Assembly: GCA_016712525.1 (NCBI GenBank)
Contig: JADJQX010000001.1
Span: 2,317,501 to 2,381,500 of the forward strand
DNA length: 64,000 nt
Direction: 5' to 3'
Origin: Myxococcales bacterium
Lineage (GTDB): Bacteria > Myxococcota_A > Polyangia > Polyangiales > Polyangiaceae
Position 1 is the first letter of the stretch; every line of letters starts with the position of its first letter. Position numbers and translations under genes: made by a program. The notes under the pieces are model-generated. The model saw only the letters and a list, made by a program, of their open reading frames with translations. It searched no databases and had not been told where the DNA came from. Shown piece by piece: positions 44,554 through 56,284 of this stretch.

Positions 44554-44997
44554 TCAAGAACGCGAGCCGGGGAACAGGGCCTTCGCGTCGTCCCGCGTGA
44601 GCACGACGAACGTGAGCACGCCGAGCAGGGTGCCGAGCGGCATGTTCGTGCAGAGGATCCCTGCCAAAATATAGATGAATGTCAGGTGTTTACGCTGCGC
44701 GATGCATCGGCCCGCGAAGATCGTGAGGCCGCCTATCGCCGCGACGACGACGAACGCAAAGAGGCCCATCACCACGAAGACCCACCCGAGCGCAGCGGGC
44801 GGCGGGGGGCCGGCGTCGTCGAGCGCGCCTACGACGATGCTCGCGCCGAGCGCCACGTGCACCATGAACAAGAACGAGAACAGGATCGTGAGCGCGCCCA
44901 TGACGTAGTACCCCACCGCGAGCTGCCCGAGGTGCTGCTCGGCTCGGGATGGTGCGAAGGGAGGCGGCGAGGGAGGGAGGGGACGAAACGGGGCCAC
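44554..44997 (-). CDS. hypothetical four-helix membrane protein
   Basis: A 147-residue protein. A Pro-rich N-terminus is followed by four hydrophobic helices: VGYYVMGALTILFSFLFMVHV, ALGWVFVVMGLFAFVVVAAIGG, TFIYILAGILCTNM and LGTLLGVLTFVVLT. No enzymatic motif is visible. Comparable small proteins occur widely next to unrelated genes and have no known role. GTG 44997 lies 7 bases after TACGCT on the minus strand. It diverges from terC. Confidence 0.65.
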   Translation of the reverse strand: MAPFRPLPPSPPPFAPSRAEQHLGQLAVGYYVMGALTILFSFLFMVHVALGASIVVGALDDAGPPPPAALGWVFVVMGLFAFVVVAAIGGLTIFAGRCIAQRKHLTFIYILAGILCTNMPLGTLLGVLTFVVLTRDDAKALFPGSRS

Positions 44998-45004
44998 GAG
45001 GATG

Positions 45005-45010
45005 AGCGTA
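45005..45010 (-). promoter_or_regulatory. -10-like hexamer TACGCT before the four-helix membrane protein
   Basis: On the minus strand TACGCT ends 7 bases before GTG 44997, in the divergent region shared with terC. Confidence 0.4.
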
Positions 45011-45080
45011 GCCGAACCGTGAGCGCGGTGCGATTCGGCAACGACGTCCGATTTGTCGGCGCGAGGGCAGGAAGGCTCGC

Positions 45081-45086
45081 TACCGT
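45081..45086 (+). promoter_or_regulatory. -10-like hexamer TACCGT before terC
   Basis: TACCGT ends 9 bases before ATG 45096. An inverted GCCGAA/TTCGGC pair (45011-45016, 45034-45039) lies further upstream; no yybP-ykoY riboswitch core was recognised. Confidence 0.35.
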
Positions 45087-45095
45087 GGCGTCGCC

Positions 45096-45866
45096 ATGGA
45101 TTGGATCGTTCCGCTCGTGTCGCTCATCGCGATGGAGATCGTGCTCGGCATCGACAACATCGTCTTCTTGTCGATCCTCGTCTCGGCGCTCCCCGAAGAG
45201 CAGCGCAAACGTGCGCGCGCGATCGGGCTCGGGCTCGCCCTGGTCGCGCGGCTCGTGCTCCTCCTCGGCATCCGCTGGGTGATGGGCCTGTCGACCGCGA
45301 TCTTCCACTGGTCGAGCCTCGGCTTCGTACCCGAGGTGTGGGTGCAGAACCACCACGTCGACGCGGTGACGGGGCGGGATCTCGTGCTGCTCCTGGGAGG
45401 CGCGTTCTTGGTCGGCAAAGCGACGACCGAGATCCACAAGAAGATGACGGGCAACGAGGGCGAAGAGGTCGCGGCGAAGGCGAAGGGGGCGAGCTTCGGC
45501 GGCGTCATCGCTCAGATCATCGTGCTCGATCTCGTGTTCTCGCTCGACTCGGTCATCTCGGCGATCGGCATGGTGCAAGAGGTGTGGGTCATGTACGTGG
45601 CGACGCTCGTCGCCGTGGGCTTCATGGCGGCGTTCTCGGGCAAGGTGTCGAAGTTCATCGAAGAGAACCCCACCTTCAAGATGCTCGCGCTCGCGTTCCT
45701 CGTGCTCGTCGGGGTCATGCTCGTCGCCGAGGGCATCGGGTCGCACGTGGGCAAAGGGTACCTCTACGCGGCCATGGCGTTCTCGTTCGTGGTCGAGCTC
45801 TTGAACATGCGCATGCGCAAGAAGGCCAAGGTGCACGCGCCGCCGCCGGCCGAGAGCGGCTCCTGA
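45096..45866 (+). CDS. TerC family integral membrane protein
   Basis: A 256-residue protein with about seven helices. TerC signatures: SLIAMEIVLGIDNIVFLSILVSALP near the N-terminus and VLDLVFSLDSVISAIGM in the second half, whose Asp-Asn and Asp-Ser pairs are the proposed metal-coordinating residues. TerC/Alx/YkoY proteins act in manganese export or metalation of exoenzymes, and in tellurite resistance with other Ter proteins. It is 65 bases upstream of the first arrestin-like gene in the same orientation. Confidence 0.9.
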   Translation: MDWIVPLVSLIAMEIVLGIDNIVFLSILVSALPEEQRKRARAIGLGLALVARLVLLLGIRWVMGLSTAIFHWSSLGFVPEVWVQNHHVDAVTGRDLVLLLGGAFLVGKATTEIHKKMTGNEGEEVAAKAKGASFGGVIAQIIVLDLVFSLDSVISAIGMVQEVWVMYVATLVAVGFMAAFSGKVSKFIEENPTFKMLALAFLVLVGVMLVAEGIGSHVGKGYLYAAMAFSFVVELLNMRMRKKAKVHAPPPAESGS

Positions 45867-45918
45867 GCGCCTCGATCGAGGTGGCCACGAACGCGCGGTG
45901 AATGGGCGAAACGCGCGG

Positions 45919-45924
45919 TATCCT
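45919..45924 (+). promoter_or_regulatory. -10-like hexamer TATCCT before the first arrestin-like gene
   Basis: TATCCT ends 7 bases before ATG 45932. The same ATG aligns with the start of the downstream paralogue (MSFFPKC versus MSLFRPEC), so two lines of evidence agree. Confidence 0.45.
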
Positions 45925-45931
45925 GGGGCGC

Positions 45932-47734
45932 ATGTCGTTCTTCCCGAAGTGCACCTTCCAGTACTTCCTCGACGGCGGCCCCGAGCTCGTCCCCGGTGAG
46001 CGCAACCAGGGCCGGCTCGTGCTGCACGTACCCGAGCCGATCGAGCGCGCCGAGCGACTGCTCATGAACCTCCGCACGGAGGCGTGGGCGGGGTACGGCT
46101 CGGGCAAGAACCGCCGCGTCGTGAGGCAGCAGCTCCTCTTGATCCCGCTGCGCGTCGATCTGCCCCCGGGCGGCATGCCCGCGGGCCGCCACGAGTACCC
46201 GTTCCACTTCGACGTGCCCGCGTGGATGCCTCCCGCATTCGATGGAAATGATTGTGGAATTTACCACGAGCTGACCGCCGAGCTCGACGTCGACTGGGCG
46301 TTCGATCCCGTGTCCAAGCTGCGCCCGGTCGTGCGCCTCAGGCCGGCCCGCGGGCGGAGGGCGCCCGTGATCTTGAGGTCACCGAACGGCTTCCACGAGA
46401 GCATCGTGCTCGAGGTGAGCCTCGACTCGGCGGTCGTCGCGGAGGACGAGCCCCTCTCGGGGAAGATCGCCGTGCGCGCGGGTCACGAGGCGCGCTGGGA
46501 CGGGATCGTGCTCGTGCTCTCGCGCATGACGACGGTGGCCATGGGCCACGGAGATCGCCGCGCGCAGGACGTCTCGAGCGTGCGCATCCCCAAGGCGAGC
46601 TTGCTCTCGGGCGAGGCCGTCCCGTTCTTGTTCCCGCCCGACCCGACGAACGTCCCGACGTTCGGCTCTCCTCAGCTCACGGTCGACTACGTCGTGCGCG
46701 TCGAGGTCGACATCCCCTGGGCGATCGACCCTCAGATCGAGGTGCCGTTCACCGTCCTGCCGCGCGGCTCGGAGGTCTCCGGCGAAGGGAGCGAGCTCGA
46801 GGTCGGTGGAGCCCGCTTGCGACAGATGGCGCACTACGTGGCTCAGCAGACCGGCCTCTCCGAGGGAAAGTCCCCTGTCATCGTGCGCGGGCGTCAAGGG
46901 GCGGTCGACTTCTGGCTGACCGACGCGCCTCGCGAGGGTGGGCTCGGTGTCGACGTGTCGCTCGTGTTTCCTGGGGTCGGAGTGGACGTGCGCATGCGGC
47001 CCCTCGGTGTGCTCGACGGCTTTCGCGAGTCTCCGCTCCTCCCACGCGAGCTCCGCGACAAGGTGCTCCTTCGTGTCGACGCGCCGGAGGGGCGATACGC
47101 ACGCGCGCCGCTCGGGGAGGCCGAGCTGCACGCCATCCTCGACGGGCTCGGTCGGGCCGACGCGGTCCGCATGACCGACCATAGCCTCGAGTTCCACGTG
47201 CCGACGACCGACGACGCCGAGCGCCTCGTGGAGCTCGCTCGGTTCGTCGCGCACAAGGCCGAGATCGTGGGGCGCGTGCTCGCGAAGCTCCCGTTCCCCA
47301 CCGCGCTCGAGGCGCACCGTGCCGCATGGGAGAGCGCGGCGGCCGAGCGTGGTGCGTTCCTCGTGCCAACCGGGCCTCATCTCGTCGGCATGCCCATCGG
47401 GGTTCGGACGCTCGGCGGAGAGGAGCGGACGTTCGTAGTGAAGATTGGGACCGAATGGGGGGGAAAGCCTCATGGTTTCATAGAGATAAGCTGTGTCGCT
47501 GCGCCACTGCCCGGTCCCGCCGCGGCCATGCTCGAGGGGCAGGTGCCGCACGCGTTGCTCGCGCCGATCCGTGGTCGGCTCACGAGCCTCGCGCAAGAAG
47601 GGCCACACACCGTCCGTGGCCACGCGCCCGAGATCTTCGACGACCCTCGCGCGGCGATGCCGACGGTCGATGCCCTCGTCGCGTTCTGGCTCGACGTGCG
47701 CGGCGAGCGCCGGGTGGATGCGCCGTACCGGTGA
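45932..47734 (+). CDS. arrestin-fold-like protein 1 with conserved C-terminal region
   Basis: A 600-residue soluble protein without signal or membrane segment. Residues 1-145 and 150-285 look like the two beta-sandwich lobes of arrestin/Spo0M/VPS26-type proteins: FLDGGPELVPGERNQGRLVL, RHEYPFHFDVPAWMPP, GIYHELTAELDVDWAFDP, then SIVLEVSLDSAVVAEDEPLSG and DYVVRVEVDIPWAIDPQIEV. The remaining 310 residues match no family but are shared with the next gene, ending FWLDVRGERRVDAPYR. Arrestin-fold proteins are adaptors, which suits its place between terC and a Ser/Thr kinase gene; function is unknown. Confidence 0.7.
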   Translation: MSFFPKCTFQYFLDGGPELVPGERNQGRLVLHVPEPIERAERLLMNLRTEAWAGYGSGKNRRVVRQQLLLIPLRVDLPPGGMPAGRHEYPFHFDVPAWMPPAFDGNDCGIYHELTAELDVDWAFDPVSKLRPVVRLRPARGRRAPVILRSPNGFHESIVLEVSLDSAVVAEDEPLSGKIAVRAGHEARWDGIVLVLSRMTTVAMGHGDRRAQDVSSVRIPKASLLSGEAVPFLFPPDPTNVPTFGSPQLTVDYVVRVEVDIPWAIDPQIEVPFTVLPRGSEVSGEGSELEVGGARLRQMAHYVAQQTGLSEGKSPVIVRGRQGAVDFWLTDAPREGGLGVDVSLVFPGVGVDVRMRPLGVLDGFRESPLLPRELRDKVLLRVDAPEGRYARAPLGEAELHAILDGLGRADAVRMTDHSLEFHVPTTDDAERLVELARFVAHKAEIVGRVLAKLPFPTALEAHRAAWESAAAERGAFLVPTGPHLVGMPIGVRTLGGEERTFVVKIGTEWGGKPHGFIEISCVAAPLPGPAAAMLEGQVPHALLAPIRGRLTSLAQEGPHTVRGHAPEIFDDPRAAMPTVDALVAFWLDVRGERRVDAPYR

Positions 47735-47785
47735 CAGGGTGCGCCCGGGTCTCGGTGCGCGGGTGCTCGGCGCCATCGGGGGCGC

Positions 47786-49570
47786 GTGAGCCTCTTTCGG
47801 CCCGAGTGCCGGCTCGCGTTCCTCTTGGACGATGGCCCCGTCATCACGCCCGGCACTGTCGTCCCGGGGAGGATCACGATCGTCGCGCCGAGGCCGATCT
47901 CGCGCGCGACGGCGCTCACCGCGAGGTACCGCTCGTACGCCTGGCTCAACGACGAGGGGGAGGGCGGGCGCCGCGAGGTGGTCCTCGCCGAGCGAACGAT
48001 CCGGTTCGACCTTCGCGAGGGCCTCCCCGAAGGCCGCACCGAGCGCGCGCTCACCTTGGAGGTGCCGCGAGGGCTGCCCGAGGCGGCCGCGGGCTCGCAG
48101 TGGGCCATCGTCCACGAGCTCGCGGCGCGGCTCTCCGTCTCCTGGGCGCTCGACCCGAAGCGTACGTTCGTGATGCCGATCCGGACGCCGCCGGCCCTCG
48201 TGGTTCGCCCTCCGGTGCTCGTTCGTTCGCCGCCGGGGTTCGATCGCGACGTGGTGCTCGACGTGTCCCTCGGCGCGGGCGCCGTCGTGGTCGGAACGTC
48301 CCTCGAGGGGCGGGTCGCCCTCCGCGCGGGCGCCGAGGCAGCGTGGGAATCCGTGGTGATCGTGCTCTCCCAGGTCGTGACCGTCGACGGTGGCCTCGTG
48401 CGGCGGCGGTTCGATCTCGCGGAGGTCGAGCTGCCCCGCGGGCGCTTCCCGGCCGATCGCACGTTGATGTTTCGATTCGTGATCGACTCGGACGTCGCCC
48501 CCACCGTCTCCGACGCGCGAATAAGTGTAAGCTACATGCTTCGCTTCGCGATCTCTCGCAGGTGGTCGCAGCGCGCATGGATGGAGCTGTCGCTCGAGAT
48601 TTTGCCGAAGGGCGCCGACCTGCGCGGTCAGGCTGACGTGCCGGAGCTCGGCGATGGCCGGAGGCGCCGGCTCGCCGAGGTCATCGCTCACGAGACCGGC
48701 CTCTCGCCCGGCGAGGGGGACGTGCTCGTCGAGGGGCGCGAAGGTCCCGTCGAGATCGAGATCCGTGACGCCCCGGAGGACGGCGAGCTCGGCGTGGAGG
48801 TGGCGCTCGCGTTCCCCTCGCTCGGGGTGGCGGTGCGCACGCGGGCTCCCGGTCTCTTCCGGGGGGGGCGTCGTGTGCCGCCCGAGCTCGATGGAAAGAT
48901 GCACGTGACGGTCGACGTTCCTCCGAGGCGCTATGCCCGCGAGCCCCTCGGAGAGCCTGAGATCTTCGCGATCCTCGAGGGGCTAGGTGGCGCGACCTCC
49001 GTCGACCTCGCGAGCCGTTCGTTGCGGTTCCGTCTCCCCGCCACGGACTCCGTCGAGAGCCTCGTCGCGGTCGTGAGGCTCGCCAAAGCGAAGGCCCAGG
49101 TCCTGTCGAGCACGATCTCCGCGCTGCCGTTTCCCCTCGCGTTCGAGCCGCATCGGGCCGCGTGGGAGGCCACGGCAGCCGAGCGCGACGCCCACCTCGT
49201 ACCTTCGGGCCCTCACCTCCTCGGCGCGGTCGTGGTCGTGCGCACGCTCCTCGGCGAAGAGCGCCGCTTCGTCGTGAACGTGAGGACGCTCTGGAAGGGC
49301 GAGCTTCGAGCGATGGTCGAAGTCTCGTGCCCCGGCCTCGGGATCCCGGCCCAGGCCTACGCGGCCCTCGACGGGGCGACTCCTCACGCGGCGCTCCTCC
49401 CCGCGCTCGCCGTCCTCGAGGGCATCCACGCGCGCGAAGAGCTCGGCCTCGCGGGCCACGTCCCGGGGCTCGTCGCCGACCCGCGGCGGCTGCTCTCGGC
49501 CGCGGAGGACCTCGTCTCGTTCTGGCTCGAGGTCCGCGGTGAGCGCCGCGTCGACGCGCCCTACCGCTGA
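47786..49570 (+). CDS. arrestin-fold-like protein 2 (tandem paralogue)
   Basis: A 594-residue paralogue that aligns along its whole length with the preceding protein: FLLDDGPVITPGTVVPGRITI, AIVHELAARLSVSWALDPK, DVVLDVSLGAGAVVVGTSLEG, LAEVIAHETGLSPGEGDVLVEG, YAREPLGEPEIFAILEGLGG, LPFPLAFEPHRAAWEATAAER and the near-identical C-terminus FWLEVRGERRVDAPYR. The second beta-lobe of this copy has GGLVRRRFDLAEVELPRG where copy 1 has RRAQDVSSVRIPKA. Sequence outside the motifs has diverged strongly, so the duplication is old. GTG start, 51 bases after copy 1. Confidence 0.7.
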   Translation: MSLFRPECRLAFLLDDGPVITPGTVVPGRITIVAPRPISRATALTARYRSYAWLNDEGEGGRREVVLAERTIRFDLREGLPEGRTERALTLEVPRGLPEAAAGSQWAIVHELAARLSVSWALDPKRTFVMPIRTPPALVVRPPVLVRSPPGFDRDVVLDVSLGAGAVVVGTSLEGRVALRAGAEAAWESVVIVLSQVVTVDGGLVRRRFDLAEVELPRGRFPADRTLMFRFVIDSDVAPTVSDARISVSYMLRFAISRRWSQRAWMELSLEILPKGADLRGQADVPELGDGRRRRLAEVIAHETGLSPGEGDVLVEGREGPVEIEIRDAPEDGELGVEVALAFPSLGVAVRTRAPGLFRGGRRVPPELDGKMHVTVDVPPRRYAREPLGEPEIFAILEGLGGATSVDLASRSLRFRLPATDSVESLVAVVRLAKAKAQVLSSTISALPFPLAFEPHRAAWEATAAERDAHLVPSGPHLLGAVVVVRTLLGEERRFVVNVRTLWKGELRAMVEVSCPGLGIPAQAYAALDGATPHAALLPALAVLEGIHAREELGLAGHVPGLVADPRRLLSAAEDLVSFWLEVRGERRVDAPYR

Positions 49571-49661
49571 TTTCCCGGTCGGGCGACGGTCGCGCTCCGA
49601 GGCCCAACGTGTCCTCGGTCGTGTATCGTGAAGACCTCACACGTTGATCTGGGGTGCCCGA

Positions 49662-51578
<1,917 letters not shown>

Positions 51579-51655
51579 GCGCGCAGGTCCCGCAGGACAC
51601 CGCACCCCCTCATGGGCGCCTTCCGTCCGTGTGGCTGGGCCTCGAGCCATCGGTC

Positions 51656-51679
51656 GGGCCTATGGCACCCATAGGGCCC
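51656..51679. promoter_or_regulatory. inverted repeat upstream of the cupredoxin gene
   Basis: GGGCCTATGG (51656-51665) pairs with CCATAGGGCCC (51669-51679) with one bulged base. It lies about 100 bases before the start codon. It could be an operator or a transcript hairpin ending the kinase mRNA; it lacks a T tract. Confidence 0.35.
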
Positions 51680-51779
51680 ACCATCCTTTCGCAACGGGGA
51701 GGTCGTCGTTTCCCTATCTCCCACGCGTCCGAGCGGTCCGCTCGCGCGTAGCCCGAGAACCTTCAAGGAGACGACCTTC

Positions 51780-52268
51780 ATGCACGTCCGCGCCGCCACC
51801 TTCGCCCTCTTCGCCCTCCCGTTCGCGCTCGCCCCGCTCGGCGGTGCCGGTTGCTCGAGCGACGCCTCGACCTCGGACGCCGGGACGAGCTCGTCGAGCA
51901 CGGGGACCACCACGTCCACGGCGACGTCCACGACCCCGAGCGCGACGGGTACGGGGACGACGCCTCCACCGGGCCCGGCGCTCAACGGATGCACGACCTA
52001 CTCCGACCGCACCGGTGACGCCGCGAAACGCGAGATCGCGTGGGGGTTCTCCGTGTCCTCGACGCCCGAGGCCTGCATGAGGATCAAGGTCGGTCAGACC
52101 GTCACCTGGAACGGTGACCTCGGGAGCCACCCCCTCGCCGCGAAGGGAGGCGACTCTCCGTCCCCGATCACGAACGCCGCGACGGCGAAGTTCGACAAGG
52201 CGGGCACGTACGGGTTCGTGTGTACTCTGCACTCGTCGATGCAAGGGGCCATCGTCGTCGTGGAGTAA
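51780..52268 (+). CDS. cupredoxin (plastocyanin-like) lipoprotein
   Basis: A 162-residue lipoprotein. Lipobox Cys25 (GGAGC), a Ser/Thr-rich linker (about 27-65), then a small type-1 copper domain. Copper ligands are visible as His117 (LGSHPL) and Cys148, His151, Met154 (CTLHSSM), the canonical His-Cys-His-Met set. It is probably an electron carrier or copper binder at the outer membrane or cell surface. ATG has AAGGAG at 51765-51770, one of the few classic ribosome binding sites here. Confidence 0.88.
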   Translation: MHVRAATFALFALPFALAPLGGAGCSSDASTSDAGTSSSSTGTTTSTATSTTPSATGTGTTPPPGPALNGCTTYSDRTGDAAKREIAWGFSVSSTPEACMRIKVGQTVTWNGDLGSHPLAAKGGDSPSPITNAATAKFDKAGTYGFVCTLHSSMQGAIVVVE

Positions 52269-52388
52269 AGAGCGCCCGAGGAGCGCAACCCGGTGCGTCG
52301 TACGATCGGGCTGCCTCTCTTCGTCATGGCTACCTGCCTTGGGCCCCGAGCGCTCGTAGCAGGTCGAGGTCGACGCCCGAGAGGTTCG

Positions 52389-53027
52389 TCATGAGCCGCG
52401 CGCGGCGCGGAGCTTCTCTTCGAGGCCCATCTCGAAGAAGGCGCGCAGCTCCTCTCGCATGGCCAAGACGCGCGAGGTGCCCACGTATTTGCGCTCGATT
52501 CGCTCCGTGAACCTCTGCGCGGCGCCGTTGGCCAGGCGGTACCGCTCTCCCTCGTGGGTGCCCTCGTCGTGCACGTAGGACACGCCCTCGTAGAGCCGCC
52601 GGCGGAGGCGCTCACTCGACGCTGCCGAGAAGCCGGACACGCCGTGAGCGAGCACCACGTACTTGTCGACCTCGGCCTGGATCTCGAGCTCGAGCTGGGT
52701 CGTCTCGCGTTTTCGCTCGGCGCGCGCGGCCAGGTACACGAAGTGGCTCACGCCCTCGATGATCTGGCAGAGCGGGTCGAGCGCGCGGGTGTCCGAGTCC
52801 GCGGCGAGCTTGGGGACCCGAAGCTCGATCTCGAGGGCGTCGCCTGCGTCGCGAACGAAGACGGCCTCGCGCTCCTCTCCCTCGGCGAGGGTCACGAAGT
52901 CGCCGACGTGCGGCAGCTCGCCGAGCCGGTAGAGCCGCGAGAGCCCTGCCTTGACCCGCTCGGCGAGCGCGATCTCTCGGATGAGCCCGGCGCCGTAGCC
53001 GTCGAGCCTCCGCACGTCGTCCGTCAC
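52389..53027 (-). CDS. unknown protein, second of an overlapping pair upstream of groESL
   Basis: A 212-residue soluble protein, no signal or membrane helix and no family recognised. Features: IREIALAERVKAGLSRLYRLGELPHVGDFVTLAEGEEREAVFV, suggesting a helix then a small beta unit, and a long helical part from LCQIIEGVSHFVYLAARAERKRETTQLELEIQAEVDKYVV, with many charged residues and a basic C-terminus. Its GTG overlaps the stop of the preceding gene by four bases (GTGA), implying a protein pair. Divergent from groESL. Confidence 0.6.
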   Translation of the reverse strand: MTDDVRRLDGYGAGLIREIALAERVKAGLSRLYRLGELPHVGDFVTLAEGEEREAVFVRDAGDALEIELRVPKLAADSDTRALDPLCQIIEGVSHFVYLAARAERKRETTQLELEIQAEVDKYVVLAHGVSGFSAASSERLRRRLYEGVSYVHDEGTHEGERYRLANGAAQRFTERIERKYVGTSRVLAMREELRAFFEMGLEEKLRAARGS

Positions 53028-53623
53028 TGGAAGACCTTCTTGCCCTTCGGGGTAGTGAAACCGTGGGCCGACAGCGCCGAGGCCAACGTCTCGCTCTGGG
53101 TCTTCTCCCAGCGCTCGTACATCTTGAGGATCCCGGTGACGCCCTCGGCGCCGCGCGCGAGCGTGAGGTTCGCGACCTCGCCGACGAGCGCCACGAACAC
53201 GTCGAACTTCCGCGCGAGCTCGGCGAAGATGTTCGGCCCCGCGTCTTCTTGGCCCCGGGTGAGGAGGCTCCCAGCCGACTCGTACGCGCGCGAGCCGATC
53301 GTGACGATGTACGTCTGGTCCACGCCCCGCCGCTCGAAGTGGTCGAGGAAGAAGCCGCCCGTGTAGAGAGTGCCGTCGCCGAGCGCGCGCAGCTTGGCGA
53401 ATCGCTCGGCGAGGTCGTTCGTGTGGAGCGCCTCGTCGAGCAGGAAGGCGAGCGGCCGATCGAGCGTGGCGCCACGTTGGGCGTCCGGTTTGGCGAACTC
53501 GGAGAGCACCCCCGCCAGGTAGTGGGTGGTGCCGCTCGACGCTTCGACGCGCCGCGCCTTCATGGCGTCCTCGAGCGCGCCTTGAAAGAACCCTTCGAGC
53601 GAAGCCGTGGCCAGGATCGTCAT
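53024..53623 (-). CDS. unknown protein, first of an overlapping pair upstream of groESL
   Basis: A 199-residue soluble protein without a recognised family. Conspicuous segments are SSGTTHYLAGVLSEFAKPDA near residue 30, RPLAFLLDEALHTNDLAERFAKLRALGDGTLYTGGFFLDHF, YIVTIGSRAYESAGSLL and FDVFVALVGEVANLTLARG. It is mostly helical and non-secreted. ATG 53623 has GAGG upstream. The pair faces away from groESL across a 420-base region that carries the CIRCE element, so heat-shock co-regulation is conceivable but the spacing is long. Confidence 0.6.
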   Translation of the reverse strand: MTILATASLEGFFQGALEDAMKARRVEASSGTTHYLAGVLSEFAKPDAQRGATLDRPLAFLLDEALHTNDLAERFAKLRALGDGTLYTGGFFLDHFERRGVDQTYIVTIGSRAYESAGSLLTRGQEDAGPNIFAELARKFDVFVALVGEVANLTLARGAEGVTGILKMYERWEKTQSETLASALSAHGFTTPKGKKVFQ

Positions 53624-54043
53624 CGCAAACCTCCTCGTGTCTCCGGCGCTTCCAGGGCGAAGCCCGGCTCCTTCGAAGGTACGGTGCGGCGCGTCGGCCG
53701 GCAATTTCGTCAACGTTCTCGATGGTTTGCCGGTGCTTTGATGGTGGCGCTCGGGTGTCGCCGCTGCCAACGGGGGCAGGGCACACACGTTCAGCCCTTG
53801 GATGGAAGAAAAGCGCAATATTTCCGACTGGATAGAGAAATCGCCCGCGCTTCGGCCGGGGTCCCTTGACGGTTCTGCGCCAGCGATTACGTTCGCGGCG
53901 CTGTCAGCACTCACACATCTCGAGTGCTAACAAACGTCACCGGCCGCTCCCGCGGGCGGGGCAACCGTCACGCTGGGAGCCGAGACCGCCTTTTTGGTGG
54001 CCGCGGCCACCGCAAGAACCCGAAACTCTCAGGAGTCACGAAC
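53624..54043. other. 420-base divergent regulatory region upstream of groES
   Basis: The region separates the unknown pair from groES. It holds the CIRCE element (53904-53930) and, just before it, TTGACG at 53866-53871 as a possible -35, with TTACGT about 15 bases on as a poor -10. The last 110 bases are the groES leader with AGGAGT at 54031-54036. The rest shows no gene or clear site. Confidence 0.6.
53904..53930. promoter_or_regulatory. CIRCE element (HrcA operator) of groESL
   Basis: TCAGCACTC (53904-53912), nine bases, then GAGTGCTAA (53922-53930). This is the CIRCE consensus TTAGCACTC-N9-GAGTGCTAA with a single mismatch in the left arm. HrcA repressor binding here would couple groESL to heat stress. 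hrcA itself is not in the window. Confidence 0.93.
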
Positions 54044-54334
54044 ATGGCCATTCGTCCCCTTCAGGACCGCATTCTCCTCAAGCGCGTGAAAGAGGAAGAG
54101 AAGACCAAGGGCGGGATCATCATCCCGGACAGCGCCAAAGAGAAGCCCATCGAGGGCGAGGTCGTCGCCGTCGGCAACGGCAAGGTGCTCGACGACGGCA
54201 CCGTCCGTCCGCTCGACGTGAAGGTCGGCGACCGCGTGCTCTTCGGCAAGTACTCGGGCACCGAGGTCAAGATCGACGGCGAAGAGCGCCTCATCGTCCG
54301 CGAAGACGACATCTTCGTCGTTCTCGAGAAGTAA
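54044..54334 (+). CDS. groES: co-chaperonin GroES (Hsp10)
   Basis: A 96-residue GroES of standard size. MAIRPLQDRILLKRVKEEEK opens the beta-barrel, TKGGIIIPDSAKEKP is the mobile loop with the GroEL-binding hydrophobic tripeptide III, and the roof and end are GKYSGTEVKIDGEERLIVREDDIF. It forms the heptameric lid of the GroEL folding chamber in the cytoplasm. AGGAGT lies 7 bases before ATG. Controlled by the upstream CIRCE; groEL follows after 152 bases. Confidence 0.97.
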   Translation: MAIRPLQDRILLKRVKEEEKTKGGIIIPDSAKEKPIEGEVVAVGNGKVLDDGTVRPLDVKVGDRVLFGKYSGTEVKIDGEERLIVREDDIFVVLEK

Positions 54335-54486
54335 CTCGCCCCTTCGCCGCCAGGAGGCCGTTCGCGTGCTCAGCGTACAGAAGTACGCTTCCGGGCGAAG
54401 ACCTCCCCTTCCTCCCAGACTCCGTGGGCCGCATGCGCGAGGGGGAGCGCTCAAGGCTCAACAAGTTTCAGCAGAGGTATCGCACC

Positions 54487-56112
<1,626 letters not shown>

Positions 56113-56151
56113 GCCGCACGTAGGCCGTAACGCCTACGCGTGACCTGCGAG

Positions 56152-56178
56152 CCCCGAGAGAGAAATCTCTCGGGGTTT
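56152..56178 (+). terminator. terminator after groEL
   Basis: CCCCGAGAGA (56152-56161) pairs perfectly with TCTCTCGGGG (56166-56175) around a GAAA tetraloop, followed by TTT. The T run is short but the hairpin is very stable. Confidence 0.75.
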
Positions 56179-56213
56179 CGCGCATTTGTGGACCACGAAG
56201 AGATCCGTCGAAG

Positions 56214-56241
56214 ATGTTTGTCACCTGTGGTTGACAAATGT
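56214..56241. promoter_or_regulatory. operator-like inverted repeat 1 upstream of the nitroreductase-like gene
   Basis: ATGTTTGTC (56214-56222), a 10-base spacer, and GACAAATGT (56233-56241): eight of nine positions are symmetric. The centre lies 43 bases from that of the second copy. Confidence 0.7.
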
Positions 56242-56256
56242 GGGGTGGCGGGCCAG

Positions 56257-56284
56257 ATGTTTGTCTATGAAAGGTGACAAACAT
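56257..56284. promoter_or_regulatory. operator-like inverted repeat 2 overlapping the nitroreductase-like start
   Basis: ATGTTTGTC (56257-56265), a 10-base spacer and GACAAACAT (56276-56284) are perfectly symmetric and cover the presumed start codon at 56267. The 13-base AGGTGACAAACAT at its right edge is the exact reverse complement of the left edge of copy 1 (56214-56226). A dimeric repressor such as the TetR encoded at 58069 could bind both. Confidence 0.75.

Noticed and set aside
45001..45095. yybP-ykoY manganese riboswitch upstream of terC
   Set aside because: Looked for because it often precedes this family. Only a GCCGAA/TTCGGC inverted pair is visible, the leader is under 100 bases, and the near-leaderless TACCGT box argues against a structured 5' UTR.
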